From VYFG01 sp965203365 (GTDB taxonomy: Bacteria > Pseudomonadota > Gammaproteobacteria > Arenicellales > Poriferihabitantaceae), in contig OZ241878.1 of assembly GCA_965203365.1 (NCBI GenBank), forward strand, positions 2,108,001 to 2,172,000: 64,000 nt of DNA, in the 5' to 3' direction. The notes under the pieces were generated by a model. That model was not told the origin of the DNA, ran no database searches, and saw only the letters and a list, made by a program, of their open reading frames with translations. The stretch's first letter is position 1. Each line of letters begins with the position of its first letter. Below, one piece after another: positions 17,506 to 27,411 of the stretch. The position numbers and the translations under genes are program-made.

Positions 17506-19058
17506 GGGGCGGCAACCCAGCCAACCCACTCACCGGGGTGGTCGACCTGAAGGGTAGCCAAGACCTGCCCACCGGCCCGATAGAGATTGAGGCGGGCGAG
17601 TCGCGGAAGTTTGGCACGACAACCCTGTCGTGCGCGGCCGGCGGCCGGGACTGCACCCTCACGGTCGTGCAGGACGAGGAGACGGAGGCACTGACGGCGA
17701 CCGCGACCGGGGGCCGACTCACCCTGGTGCGGAAGGTGGACCTGGCGGGCAGCACGGACCTGAACGCCGGCACGACGACGATTCCAGCGGGCGAGTCGGT
17801 GACCACCGGCCGAACCACCCTGAGGTGCGCCGCCGGGGGCGAAGCCTGCGAATTCACGGTCCAGGTGGACCCAGTGACGGATCAGCGGACAGCGACCCAG
17901 ACCGGCGGCACGCTCACCGTGACGGTGACCCCCCCACCGCGGCCAGTGACCCCAGTGACCCCAGTGACCCCACCGCCGCCGCCCCCCGCCCCGGTGGCGC
18001 TGACCCTGCCGGCAATGCATGACCTGAAGAAGGGCACGGTGATCCTTCCGGCCGGCCAGACCCACACCGCCGGCGGCACCGTCATTGCGTGTCCCACGGA
18101 CGGGGCGGCCTGCACCGTCGCCATCTCGGACGGCCCGGGCGGGCTCGTCGGGACGACGACGGGCGGCACCGCCACGGTCACCCTGGTGCCCTTCCCCACC
18201 TGGATCGGCACCCGGGGCACAGCCGTCGACACGGCCATCAACACCCCTCCGGGAGACAATCACACCCTGACCACCGACGACTCCGGCAAGAATTCGGCCA
18301 CCAAGTTCGACATGGATGAAGTCCTGGTGAGCGCACAGGGCGAGCTGAGCATCGCCGCCGGCACGCGCCCGGCCGCCCAGCGGTTCACCGATGTCAGGGC
18401 GGCGCCGGCGCTCGCCGGCTGGACCGGACGGGTGTTCGAGCGCCCCCAGGCGCAGGGCGCCACGCAGCGGGTGGTCGTGTACACGAACCGGACGCCGTCC
18501 TCCACCCCCTACTACCGGATGGGCTGGTGGATGAACGAGCCGCAGGTGGCCGACGGCACTCACACCACCTATCGATTCATCGCCACTTCTTCGTTGACTG
18601 CCGTCGATGGCAGGCAAGCGGAGATCACGGGAACCGCCACCTATGCCGGCTCCGCGGTCGGGCTCTACTCCCTGCGCCCCCGGACCGGCGACGCGATGCG
18701 GGGCGGGTCCTTTACCGCCACGGCCAACCTGACGGCGGACTTCGGTGCCGACACGGTCGAAGGGGCCATCAACAACTTCCGGGACGAGCAGGGCGCGGCC
18801 ATCCCGGGCTGGGTGGTCAATCTGAATTCAACGAGCTTGACCAACCGATTCAATCAAGGCAATACCAGCGGCGTGGGCGCGGGCGGCCTGGGCTGGACGG
18901 GCACGTTTATACAGGTACTCGCCAACCAGACTGGCGTGAATGACCGTCCACCCCACCACGCGTATGGCGTCTTCCACGCCCGGGTCGGTAGCCGCGTCCC
19001 CGACACCGGCCCCTACAGTTCGGTGCGGGGCACATTCGCCGCCAAGAAGACCGAGTAG
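17427..19058 (+). CDS. surface lipoprotein with TbpB-like C-terminal barrel domain
   Basis: The 543-residue lipoprotein has lipobox LAGC (C24) followed by a glycine run. Three related modules follow between about residues 35 and 250, each with a DL..G...I.AGE...G.T..CAAGG..C pattern, separated in part by a proline-rich VTPVTP linker. The C-terminal third has Y.G....L.ADFG..TV.G.I and a closing GVF-G.FAAKK pattern, as in transferrin-binding-protein-B-like and factor-H-binding-like barrels. It is probably on the cell surface, binding a host or environmental ligand. The ligand is unknown. It faces a paralogous lipoprotein gene. The start has a clear GGAGG at 7 bp. Confidence 0.75.
   Translation: MMSRTNRCVPCSLAVILALTLAGCGGGGGNPANPLTGVVDLKGSQDLPTGPIEIEAGESRKFGTTTLSCAAGGRDCTLTVVQDEETEALTATATGGRLTLVRKVDLAGSTDLNAGTTTIPAGESVTTGRTTLRCAAGGEACEFTVQVDPVTDQRTATQTGGTLTVTVTPPPRPVTPVTPVTPPPPPPAPVALTLPAMHDLKKGTVILPAGQTHTAGGTVIACPTDGAACTVAISDGPGGLVGTTTGGTATVTLVPFPTWIGTRGTAVDTAINTPPGDNHTLTTDDSGKNSATKFDMDEVLVSAQGELSIAAGTRPAAQRFTDVRAAPALAGWTGRVFERPQAQGATQRVVVYTNRTPSSTPYYRMGWWMNEPQVADGTHTTYRFIATSSLTAVDGRQAEITGTATYAGSAVGLYSLRPRTGDAMRGGSFTATANLTADFGADTVEGAINNFRDEQGAAIPGWVVNLNSTSLTNRFNQGNTSGVGAGGLGWTGTFIQVLANQTGVNDRPPHHAYGVFHARVGSRVPDTGPYSSVRGTFAAKKTE
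17943..17969 (+). repeat. three perfect 9-bp tandem repeats (CCAGTGACC)
   Basis: Three in-frame copies encode a Val-Thr-Pro linker in the lipoprotein. Change in copy number would alter linker length without a frameshift. Confidence 0.85.
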
Positions 19059-19070
19059 GCGAGCCCGTCC

Positions 19071-19105
19071 GGCCGGGGAGGGCGGTTCCCCCCTCATCCC
19101 CGGCC
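19071..19105. terminator. GC-rich hairpin between convergent lipoprotein genes
   Basis: GGCCGGGG (19071-19078) pairs with CCCCGGCC (19098-19105), extended by further G-C pairs. It lies 12 bp after one stop and 57 bp after the opposing one. It lacks a U-run, so a bidirectional intrinsic terminator is plausible but not certain. Confidence 0.45.
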
Positions 19106-20777
19106 GACCGGGGACGGAATCCTCCCATCGGGCCTCGGTCGATGCCCCCCCGGGAACGCGGATTACTGGGACGGCTTGTTCACGCCAAACCCGCCGACCA
19201 TCCGGCCGAGATTGTGGTATTCGGTGTAGAATGTCCCGACCGCCACATCCGGCAAGCCGTCCGTCGTGTCGCCGCCTTCGGCGAACGTCCCCTCCCACTG
19301 GCCGGAGGCATTCGCGACGGTTCCGTCCCTGGTCCACTTGGTGCCACCGCCCGCGATGGGCTGATCGAAGCCCCCACTGTCGGCGAACGGCTTCTTCAGC
19401 AGTTCGACCGACCAGGTCCGCGCGGTGCCCGCCGTAGCACTGCCCAGAGCGCCCGTCCGGAACCCGCTGATCGTGCCCGTGACCGTGTTGGCACTGAAGT
19501 CGGCCTGAAGCGTGGCATCGGCCTCGAACCAGCCGGCGTGGCTGTCCGCGGCCACCGTGCTGTTGATGGCGTAGTAGCCACCCGCCCCGCCCGTGTACGT
19601 CGCCTGCCCCTGCAACGCGTCCCGCGTCAGGTTGGTGATTTCGCGCACGACCCCCCCGCCGGGATCCCTCACGGCATAGAACGCGCTCGCAGTCCAGGTC
19701 TTGTCGTCCCGGGTTCTGTGGATCCACCAGCCGTAGGTGCTGTAGCCCTCGTCCAGCAGGTCCGGGCCGGCCGTCGTCGGGGCGTCCGGATCGTCGGGCT
19801 TGAACTGCCACACCGCCTTGTTCTGGTTGAACGACGCCCCCGCCTTCTCCGCCCCGCCCAGCGTGACGCCCAGCTTGTCCGACTGATACTGGGCGAAGTC
19901 GAGCTTGGCCGCGCACACGTTTTCGCCAGAGGGCGTGCAGATGAACTCCCCAGGCACCGCGTCGAAGAGGCCGCGGATCTTGACGGTGGTGTCGTCCCCC
20001 TGCAGGGGATAGACCTTCACCCCGGCCGTGTTGGTGCCAGCGGCGAAGCCAAAGCTCGCCGACCGCGCGATCACGCCGCCCTGACCCTCCGTCTCGGTCT
20101 CCGAGAGCAGCCCATTGGAGAAGTAATTGCCCCACTCGGCATCATCCGAGAACTTCTTCCCCGGCTGGGGCTTGGGGTCCGCGATGTTCCCGTAGACATA
20201 CGCCTCGTAGCGGCCGCCGTCGCTGGGCGCCTCGGCCGCCACGTACCGCTTCCGCGTCCAGCCCTGTCGCTTCACGGCCGCCGTGTCGGGGTCGACCTTC
20301 ATGCTCACATCCCCGTCACCCTTCTTCACCCTCAGGACCAGGGGCTTCTCAGTCGTCCAGTACACGCTCCGATTGCCTTCGCCGCCGTCTTGGGAAAATC
20401 CGGCCAAGCCGGTGTAGAGCCTCAGCGCGGCCGCCGCCTGCTGCTCGGCCTCGGCCTGGGCCTGGGCCTTCTCAGCCGCCGCGTCGGCGTCGGCCTTCGC
20501 CTTCGCCGCCACCGCCGCGGCCACCTCAGCCGTGTAGCCAGCAGAGTCCGCCGCCGTCACCCGCCCCCCGGTGTAGGTGGCCGTGCCATCGTCCTTGACC
20601 GTGACCGTGCAGCCATCGCCCCCCGCCGCACAGCGGTAGGTGACCTCGCCGAGCGTCTTCGAGGCCCCGGCGGCGATCTCCAGCGTGCCGGCTTCCTTGT
20701 CGGCGCCCGCGGACACGGAAGACATGTCCACCATCATGGGAGCCGGCGGGGGCGGGGGGGGCTTCGGTTGCGCACTC

Positions 20778-20984
<207 letters not shown>

Positions 20985-21205
20985 GGTCCCGGCCAGCCCT
21001 CCCGGCGCGGGTCAATCGAACGGGGCTTCCACGCGCTCAAGGTCGACCCCCGGATCAAGGACCGACGCCTCAAGGAGGCCGACGACGGGCGCCCGGGCCT
21101 GGCCTTCGATGCGATCACCTCATGAAGGATGGTAGCGAAACGAACGATGGGTCGAGGTGGTATCTGGCCCGTGCCATGATCGGGTGCGCTGGATGATCAG
21201 CGCCC
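20985..21205. other. intergenic stretch, possible gene remnant
   Basis: A short plus-strand frame ending near 21123 encodes a charged IERGFHALK...-type peptide with no start or known family. It could be the end of a lost mobile-element gene. Nothing else is seen. Confidence 0.25.
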
Positions 21206-22099
21206 CTAGTGTCTGGATCTCGCCGCCCGACGTTCCAGCCAGTTGAACACGATGACACATGCGTAGCAAATCACGAAGTACATGAACGCAGTCAGAATCC
21301 AGACCTCGAATACCCGGGAGGTGGAGACTCCGACTTCCACCGCCATGAAAGTCAGTTCCTGGATCGAGATCAGGGATACAATGGAAGAATCCTTGATCAA
21401 GGTAATGAACTGATTGGCCAGTGGCGGCATGATGCGTGAGACGGCTTGCGGCAGAATCACGTAGCGCATCACATCGAAACCGGAAAGCCCCATACTCTTC
21501 CCGGCTTCCCACTGTCCCCGGGGAATGGACTGGATACCGGCACGGACAATTTCAGTGATATAGGCACCTTCAAAGATACTGAGGCAGATCAGTCCGGCAA
21601 CATAGTTGGAAAACAGGGCCGGATCGCCCGCCACCATACGGACAAGCCATTGCACTATCGCCGAATCGCTACGCACCAGGTCATCCACCCCCAGAAGAGG
21701 CATGAGCTGGCTGGACAGAAAAAAGTAGAAGATGAAGATGAAGACCAGTGGCGGGGTGTTGCGCACCAATTCGACATAGGTGCGCGAGACCATGCGCAGA
21801 AAAAGATTGCTGGTAATCCGGCAAAGTCCCATTACCACGCCGATCAGGGCCGAGATCACGATCCCGATCACGGCCAGCCGCAGGGTCATGATCAGACCTT
21901 CCAGCAGCAGGTTGGTCACCCACCGCCCGGTGTCTTCGTCCACATACGCCAGAAAGGGCATCACATGGAACCAGTTCCAGGAGTAGCGAAGCACCGTTTC
22001 CACCCGCACCCCCACGAAAATCACGAATCCGATCACCAAGGAGATGACCAGCAGATCGATCCATGACCACCGGACTTTCTTGCGCCGGGGCAGCGCCAT
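21206..22099 (-). CDS. polar amino-acid ABC transporter permease
   Basis: The 297-residue inner-membrane protein is of the His/Glu/Gln/Arg/opine permease family. It has several membrane segments and the EAA loop (RGQWEAGKSMGLSGFDVMRY, then VILPQAVSRIMPPL). It pairs with the second permease, which it overlaps by 1 bp (TGATG), and the ATPase upstream to import an amino acid or related solute. The divergent binding protein at 23898 probably serves this transporter. Confidence 0.9.
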   Translation of the reverse strand: MALPRRKKVRWSWIDLLVISLVIGFVIFVGVRVETVLRYSWNWFHVMPFLAYVDEDTGRWVTNLLLEGLIMTLRLAVIGIVISALIGVVMGLCRITSNLFLRMVSRTYVELVRNTPPLVFIFIFYFFLSSQLMPLLGVDDLVRSDSAIVQWLVRMVAGDPALFSNYVAGLICLSIFEGAYITEIVRAGIQSIPRGQWEAGKSMGLSGFDVMRYVILPQAVSRIMPPLANQFITLIKDSSIVSLISIQELTFMAVEVGVSTSRVFEVWILTAFMYFVICYACVIVFNWLERRAARSRH

Positions 22100-22911
22100 C
22101 AGGACCGCACCTGCACCCGCCGCTCAAGCCAGGTGACGAACACCGACAGAGTCAGAGTGATCACCAGATAGATGGCAGCGACTGTGAACCAGATTTCGAA
22201 ACTCATGAAGGTATCGGCGATGATATTGCGCCCTTCCGTGGTCAGATCCGCCACGGCGATGACACTCACGATGGCGGAATGCTTGACCAGATTGATGACC
22301 TGCCCCGTCAGAGGTGGCAGCATCAGCGGTACCGCCTGGGGCAGAACGATGAACCGATAGGAATCTCGTCGATTGAGGCCCACGGCGTCACTGGCCTCCC
22401 ACTGCCCCCGGTCCACCGACTCGATCCCCGAGCGGATGATTTCGGCCACAAAGGAAGCCTCGTAGAAGGTCAGGCATATCACCCCGGTCCAGAACCGGTC
22501 AACACCGAAGATCGGTGACAGTACGAAATAGAATAGGTACAGTTGAACCAGCAGAGGCGTGTTGCGCACCACTTCCAGGTAGACCGTCGCCAGCCATCGT
22601 CCAGACCAGGAATTCGACATCCGCAAAAGCGCGGTGAAGAGACCGACCAACAAGGTGAAAATGGTGCACCAGAATGTCATCTCCAGGGTCACCATCAGAC
22701 CCTTGGTCAGTCGCCCCGGATACAACTCACCCTTGTACTCCCTCCAGAGGTACTCGGGAATGTTGTACCACTGCCATTGGTAGCCCATTTCCGCGGCGCC
22801 ACGCAGCACCACCCACACCATGAACGCCATGAACAATAGGTATTGCAGCATGGCAATCCCTGGCGACTGTTGGGAAACCCGCCACCAGCGTCTGACTCGG
22901 GTCCGGTTCAT
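22099..22911 (-). CDS. polar amino-acid ABC transporter permease
   Basis: The 270-residue membrane protein is from the same family as its neighbour, with EAA loop RGQWEASDAVGLNRRDSYRF and VLPQAVPLMLPPL. The two would form a heterodimeric channel. It lies 9 bp after the ATPase gene in the same operon. Confidence 0.9.
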   Translation of the reverse strand: MNRTRVRRWWRVSQQSPGIAMLQYLLFMAFMVWVVLRGAAEMGYQWQWYNIPEYLWREYKGELYPGRLTKGLMVTLEMTFWCTIFTLLVGLFTALLRMSNSWSGRWLATVYLEVVRNTPLLVQLYLFYFVLSPIFGVDRFWTGVICLTFYEASFVAEIIRSGIESVDRGQWEASDAVGLNRRDSYRFIVLPQAVPLMLPPLTGQVINLVKHSAIVSVIAVADLTTEGRNIIADTFMSFEIWFTVAAIYLVITLTLSVFVTWLERRVQVRS

Positions 22912-22920
22912 CTGGACAGA

Positions 22921-23670
22921 TCAGTGCGACAGGATCTGGCCGAGAAAAAGTCGCGTTCGCTCGCTTTCCGGAGCGGTGAAGAAGTCCGCTGGCGGCGCCG
23001 ACTCCACGATCTCTCCATGGTCCATGAAGACCATGGTGTCCGCCACGGTCTTGGCAAAGCCCATTTCATGGGTCACGACGATCATGGTCATGCCCTCCTG
23101 GGCCAGTTCGATCATCACATCCAGCACCTCCTTGATCATTTCGGGATCCAGTGCGGAGGTGGGCTCGTCGAACAGCATGATTCTCGGTTTCATGCAAAGG
23201 CTGCGGGCGATGGCTACGCGCTGCTGCTGACCGCCGGACAACTGGCTCGGGTACTTGTTGGCCTGATCCGGAATCCGTACCCTCTCCAGGTACTGCATGG
23301 CCACCTCCTCCGCCTCCTTCTGGGACAGCTTTCTCGCCCGCATGGGCCCCAGGGTCAGGTTGCGCAACACCGTGAGATGGGGAAACAAGTTGAACTGCTG
23401 AAACACCATGCCCACTTCCCGGCGAACCGCCAGGATGTTGCCCATGTCCTCGGTGAGTTCCCTGCCGTCGACCACGATGCGGCCGGAGTCATGTTGCTCC
23501 AGCCGGTTGATGCAACGGATCATGGTGGACTTGCCGGAGCCCGAAGGGCCACAGACCACCACTCGCTCTCCCAATCGAACGTCCATGTTGACGCTCTTCA
23601 AGGCTTGGAAGTCTCCGAAAAACTTGCTCACATCGGTCAAACGGATAACCGGATCCGGGTTTTCTGTCAT
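22921..23670 (-). CDS. polar amino-acid ABC transporter ATP-binding protein (GlnQ-like)
   Basis: The 249-residue ATPase has Walker A GPSGSGKST, signature LSGGQQQRVAIARSL, Walker B IMLFDEPTSALDPE and switch VTHEMGFA. The high similarity to GlnQ/HisP-type proteins fits amino-acid import. It is the first gene of the minus-strand operon and diverges from the binding-protein gene across about 230 bp. Confidence 0.93.
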   Translation of the reverse strand: MTENPDPVIRLTDVSKFFGDFQALKSVNMDVRLGERVVVCGPSGSGKSTMIRCINRLEQHDSGRIVVDGRELTEDMGNILAVRREVGMVFQQFNLFPHLTVLRNLTLGPMRARKLSQKEAEEVAMQYLERVRIPDQANKYPSQLSGGQQQRVAIARSLCMKPRIMLFDEPTSALDPEMIKEVLDVMIELAQEGMTMIVVTHEMGFAKTVADTMVFMDHGEIVESAPPADFFTAPESERTRLFLGQILSH

Positions 23671-23801
23671 GATGGGGGTTCTATGTCATCGGTCCTACGG
23701 GCATTCTAGCATGAAGCGATTTCGGCATTTCTGATTCCGATACAGGGACCACGAATCACCGGATACCATGTGGACACGATGCAAACCCGGGATTGTCCGT
23801 A

Positions 23802-23832
23802 TTGATTTCAGACCCCGGATGCTGTCTATAAT
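23802..23832 (+). promoter_or_regulatory. candidate promoter of amino-acid binding protein gene
   Basis: A perfect TATAAT lies at 23827-23832 with TTGATT at 23802-23807 (19-bp spacer). The coding start is 65 bp further on. The -10 is convincing, the -35 assignment less so. Confidence 0.5.
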
Positions 23833-23897
23833 GACATCTTCCACAGCGGTTCAGGTATGCCGCTCCAAATCAGACACCACCCATTTCGGAGAAAACG

Positions 23898-24743
23898 ATG
23901 AAAAAACGCAATCTATTTCTTTCCATCATTGCCATGGCACTTTCAGCCTTGGTGGGCACCCAGGCCTTGGCCCAGAACGAACTGGCCGCATCCAGCACGC
24001 TCGAGGAAATCAAGAAACGCAAGGTATTGAAGGTGGGTTTTTCCACGTTCGTGCCGTGGGCGATGCGTAACAGCAAAGGGGAATTCATCGGCTTCGAGAT
24101 CGAAGTCGCCCGTCAACTCGCGGACGACAACGGCTGGGAACTCGAACATATCCCCACGGCCTGGGACGGCATCATTCCCGCGCTGATTGCCGGTAAGTTC
24201 GATGTCATTATCGGCGGTATGTCGGCCACACCGAAGCGGTCCCAGACGGTGAATTTCACCATACCCTATGCGTATTCCACAATCACGATGTCCGCCAACA
24301 AGAAGCTGGCGGGTGATTTCAAGACCTTCGAGGATTTCAATCGGCCCGAGGTCACGCTGTCGGTTCGTCGCGGCAGCTCCAACGTGGAATGGATGAAAAA
24401 GCATTTTCCCGATGCCGAGTTCACGTATTTCGATTCCGACCCGCTGGCCTTCCAGGAAGTGCTGAATGGCAATGCCCACGGTGTCGTCAGCGCAGAACCC
24501 AAGCCTTCACTCTACACGCTGGCCAACAGCGAAGTGCTGTTCAAACCATTTGGCGATCAGAAATTTAACTATTATCCGGGGGGCTTCGCGATCCGCAAGG
24601 GGGATCCGGACTTTCTGACCTTTCTAAACACGTGGATCCAGCTATATACGTCCAATGGCTGGCTCGAAGAACGACAGCGGTATTGGTTCGAGACAGATGG
24701 CTGGTTCGGTGAAGTGGAAGACAATCCCTTTGTCGTCAAATAA
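23898..24743 (+). CDS. periplasmic amino-acid-type substrate-binding protein
   Basis: The 281-residue protein has a signal peptide (KKRNLFLSIIAMALSALVG...ALA). The family-3 solute-binding start VLKVGFSTFVPWAMRNSKGEFIGFE is visible in parts, along with VEWMKKHFPDAE and the late GGFAIRKGDPDFL segment. It delivers an amino acid or similar polar solute to the divergently encoded permease/ATPase set. A strong intrinsic terminator follows. Confidence 0.92.
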   Translation: MKKRNLFLSIIAMALSALVGTQALAQNELAASSTLEEIKKRKVLKVGFSTFVPWAMRNSKGEFIGFEIEVARQLADDNGWELEHIPTAWDGIIPALIAGKFDVIIGGMSATPKRSQTVNFTIPYAYSTITMSANKKLAGDFKTFEDFNRPEVTLSVRRGSSNVEWMKKHFPDAEFTYFDSDPLAFQEVLNGNAHGVVSAEPKPSLYTLANSEVLFKPFGDQKFNYYPGGFAIRKGDPDFLTFLNTWIQLYTSNGWLEERQRYWFETDGWFGEVEDNPFVVK

Positions 24744-24781
24744 ATCCCGCCGTGGCGTTTCGATACGCCGATCGGATATCG

Positions 24782-24806
24782 AAAACCCGCGCTTCGCGCG
24801 GGTTTT
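24782..24806 (+). terminator. rho-independent terminator
   Basis: A perfect 11-bp stem, AAAACCCGCGC/GCGCGGGTTTT, with a TTC loop ends in TTTTC, 38 bp after the binding-protein stop. The flanking A/T arms mean it could also act on the opposite strand. Confidence 0.9.
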
Positions 24807-25608
24807 CTGATGGACACCGGCGGTCAAGCCGCCCATGAATCCGCTGAAAAAGTACATCGGCATCGGATTGTCGACAGAAGATGGCAAAATACGCCTTTGG
24901 CGCTCTTCTGATCCTCATCCTCCCGGAGGCACTGGCCCGGGAAGCGTTGTCGATGGGAAAAATGGCCCGGCGCCCAGACCATCCAGTCCCCCTATGCAGA
25001 TGGATGGACAGTTCTGGTTTTCCGGACGACCGCCCGAGGGCCGTACTGCTCAAACGGCATTGCGGGTCGATCACCACTGACCAGTCCGCCGGGGATTCGC
25101 TGTGTCGGACTCGGCATGACTGCGATCAAATCGCGGATTTCATCAGAAGCTTGCCAGGCCACGATACGCTGCACCGATCTGTCGGTCCGGCGATTTTCCC
25201 ACGTCCGAACGTGATGGGACAGGCCGATCCGTCTAACCGACATGTCGACACCAATGATGACCGAGCAGTGTCACCCCTCCTGCCATGTGCGGGTCGTGGA
25301 GGGATCTTTGAACATGCCCCGTTGGTCCGCAGCGAAGAGGATGAAAACCACGCCGCGGTCTCGGCCAGACTGAATCGCTTCGCACAACCGCATCGCGCCG
25401 AAATGCCATCAGGCACCTTTATGCGGTTCTTGGGAAGGCGCGGCCGGCATCGTGTTTCATCTGTCGGCGCCACATGTCGACTTCGACACAGCCTGTTTTC
25501 AGCCGTGGGCGTCAGTCCGGCCTGCTCTTTCCGTAACAGGCCCGCTGGCGTCTGACGGAACCGTCCTCCTCTTCCTGCCGCGGTGCGTCGGCACCGGAAT
25601 AGTCGCCA
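24807..25608. other. gene-poor stretch with a possible decayed secreted-protein gene
   Basis: About 800 bp have no intact gene I can support. A plus-strand frame beginning at 24881 starts like a signal peptide (KYAFGALLILILPEALA) but soon loses protein-like character, and another frame then reads more plausibly (SPYADGWTVLVF). This looks like a frameshifted remnant. No RNA gene or IS end is visible. Confidence 0.3.
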
Positions 25609-26076
25609 CTATTTGACGAGATCAAAAGACTCCAGAACGACCGGCAGATCGTCCCGCCACTCCCTTCCCCACACTCCGAGCTGGAGCTTGAAGTAATCCT
25701 CGTGAATACGGGACCAGTATTCCAGACTGCCGTCGCCCTCCCCCTCCCGGGCCGCAAATGCGGCGTCGACTTCACGAAATGGGCGTTCCTCGACCTTGAC
25801 CATTTTCAGCACGCAGGCAGGCGTCATGTCTTCCCACAGGATGACCCAATAGTCCCCTTCCTTCCTTCTGGGAACATGATTAACTTCAAAGTCCATGGCC
25901 AGATGCGCGGTGGCGCGTTTGGTTTCGTCGATGGCCAACTGAGTTACGTGATCACCGTAGTCGGCAAACCGCGGATCACCGAATGTGCTGCAGTGATATT
26001 CATCAGCGGTAATGCCGAACTTTCCTTTGGCTTGCGCCCAGTAGGCTTCCACTTCGGGGGTTTTCTCTCCAATCAT
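25609..26076 (-). CDS. ASCH domain protein
   Basis: The 155-residue protein matches the ASCH (PUA-like) family. It has KRATAHLAMDFE, a GDYWVILWED strand, the conserved PFREVDAAFAAREGEGDGSL stretch and the closing W..H.dyF. ASCH proteins bind RNA or modified nucleosides; some hydrolyse N4-acetylcytidine. It is the last gene of the long minus-strand operon, 18 bp after the amidase. Its link to the catabolic genes is unclear; an amidohydrolase-like activity on a nucleoside is one option. Confidence 0.82.
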   Translation of the reverse strand: MIGEKTPEVEAYWAQAKGKFGITADEYHCSTFGDPRFADYGDHVTQLAIDETKRATAHLAMDFEVNHVPRRKEGDYWVILWEDMTPACVLKMVKVEERPFREVDAAFAAREGEGDGSLEYWSRIHEDYFKLQLGVWGREWRDDLPVVLESFDLVK

Positions 26077-26094
26077 GTTGGTTTCTCCAGGTTT

Positions 26095-27396
26095 TCAATT
26101 CAGGTCGAGCGCCGCTTGAATCCACTGCGCATCCCTCAGCAAAGCATGGTCTTCGTCGAGTCGGCCGATCAGTTGTATGCCGAGCGGCATCCCGGCTGGC
26201 CCCCGGCCGGCCGGAAGGGTCACCGAGGGGACCCTAAGCAATGTCCACATGCGGCTGAATATCGGGTTCCCCGTAGACGTCAGCCCCGCGGGGGCTTCTC
26301 CGGGTGCGCTGGGTGCCAGGAGAACATCGTAGCGATCAAACAGCGTTGACAGACGATTCATCGCCTCGGCGGCTCGGGTCCTGAGATTCCTGTAAGCGTC
26401 ATGGGTCATGGCCTGACCCGCCTCAATGAGTTCACGAAACGGCGGACTCAGTCGATCAGCATGGGCATGATATTCATGGGCACGGGCTTGGGCGGCTTCA
26501 AACGACATGATGCCATGGTGACAATCGGCCAGTTCGTCGAATCCCGATGGCAATTCAACCTCTGCTGTGGACGTCAGAGCGGCCAGAGAATCAGCAGCCC
26601 GGGTCAAAAGACTCCGGGTAGGCTCGTCCGCCAGTGCCCAATGGGGCGTTTTCACGAAACCGACCCGGGGGCCGTCGCTCTCCTTGCGCGGCGCGAGGTC
26701 GGCCCGGTCACCGCACAGGACGGAGCGCACCAGCGGGATGTCGTCGAGTTCTCGGCAGATGAATCCCAGGGTATCCAGCGATCGCGCCAGACCGCAGACG
26801 CCTTGCAGATCAAAACTGCCCCAACTGGCCTTGTAGCCGATCACCCCGCAATACGCCGCGGGACGAGTCACGGAGGCGGCGGTCTGGGTACCGAAGGCGA
26901 ACGGCAACATGCCATCCGCCACGGCGGCGGCGGACCCCATGGAAGAACCACCGGGGGTATGTTCGGGATGATGGGGGTTGACCGTGCGTCCGGGCGAGAA
27001 GTAGGCAAACTCCGTAGTGACGGTCTTGCCGAACAGATTGCCGCCCGCGGCGCGGCACAAAGCCACACAACTGGCATCCCCATGAGGCATACGCCCCCGG
27101 TAGATCGGTGAGCCCCAGGCAGCGGGGTGTCCCTGCATATCGATGATATCCTTGACGCCGATCGGCCCGCCCCGAAGCGGTCCGGCGTCCGGCCTGTCGT
27201 CCAAACGCCGTGCGGTCTGCAGCACTTGCTCCTCGTCGAAGCTCTCGAAGGCCCCGACGATAGCCTCTCTGGCCTGGATTCGTGCGATGAACGATTGGGC
27301 CACTTCGACACAGGAAGCCTGTCCCTCCTGGATGTACCGCACAATTCGATTGAGACCGAACTGGTTCAGGTCACCTGTCATGACGCTACCGATCAC
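26095..27396 (-). CDS. amidase signature family hydrolase
   Basis: The 433-residue enzyme has the catalytic K82 (IGVKDIIDM), S151 (TPGGSSMGSAA) and nucleophile S175 (GTQTAASVTRPA). It is shorter than the amidase at 15452 and not a close copy. It starts at GTG 27396 or ATG 27381; neither has a strong ribosome site. It sits between the DUF1116 and ASCH genes, so it probably cleaves an amide in the same pathway. Confidence 0.87.
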   Translation of the reverse strand: MIGSVMTGDLNQFGLNRIVRYIQEGQASCVEVAQSFIARIQAREAIVGAFESFDEEQVLQTARRLDDRPDAGPLRGGPIGVKDIIDMQGHPAAWGSPIYRGRMPHGDASCVALCRAAGGNLFGKTVTTEFAYFSPGRTVNPHHPEHTPGGSSMGSAAAVADGMLPFAFGTQTAASVTRPAAYCGVIGYKASWGSFDLQGVCGLARSLDTLGFICRELDDIPLVRSVLCGDRADLAPRKESDGPRVGFVKTPHWALADEPTRSLLTRAADSLAALTSTAEVELPSGFDELADCHHGIMSFEAAQARAHEYHAHADRLSPPFRELIEAGQAMTHDAYRNLRTRAAEAMNRLSTLFDRYDVLLAPSAPGEAPAGLTSTGNPIFSRMWTLLRVPSVTLPAGRGPAGMPLGIQLIGRLDEDHALLRDAQWIQAALDLN

Positions 27397-27411
27397 TTGG
27401 CAACGGTCTCT

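Noticed and set aside
17208..18617. 469-residue open frame antisense to the first lipoprotein
   Set aside because: It is a GC-rich shadow: Arg/Gly/Pro-rich, no domain, and the opposite strand has a lipobox protein with ribosome site and family motifs.
18828..20135. 435-residue open frame inside the second lipoprotein
   Set aside because: It lies in another frame of the same strand, has low-complexity Gly/Arg composition and no start signal.
20985..21125. Transposase C-terminus suggested by an IERGFHALK peptide
   Set aside because: Only one short motif fits, no start or further transposase parts are present, so it is left unassigned.
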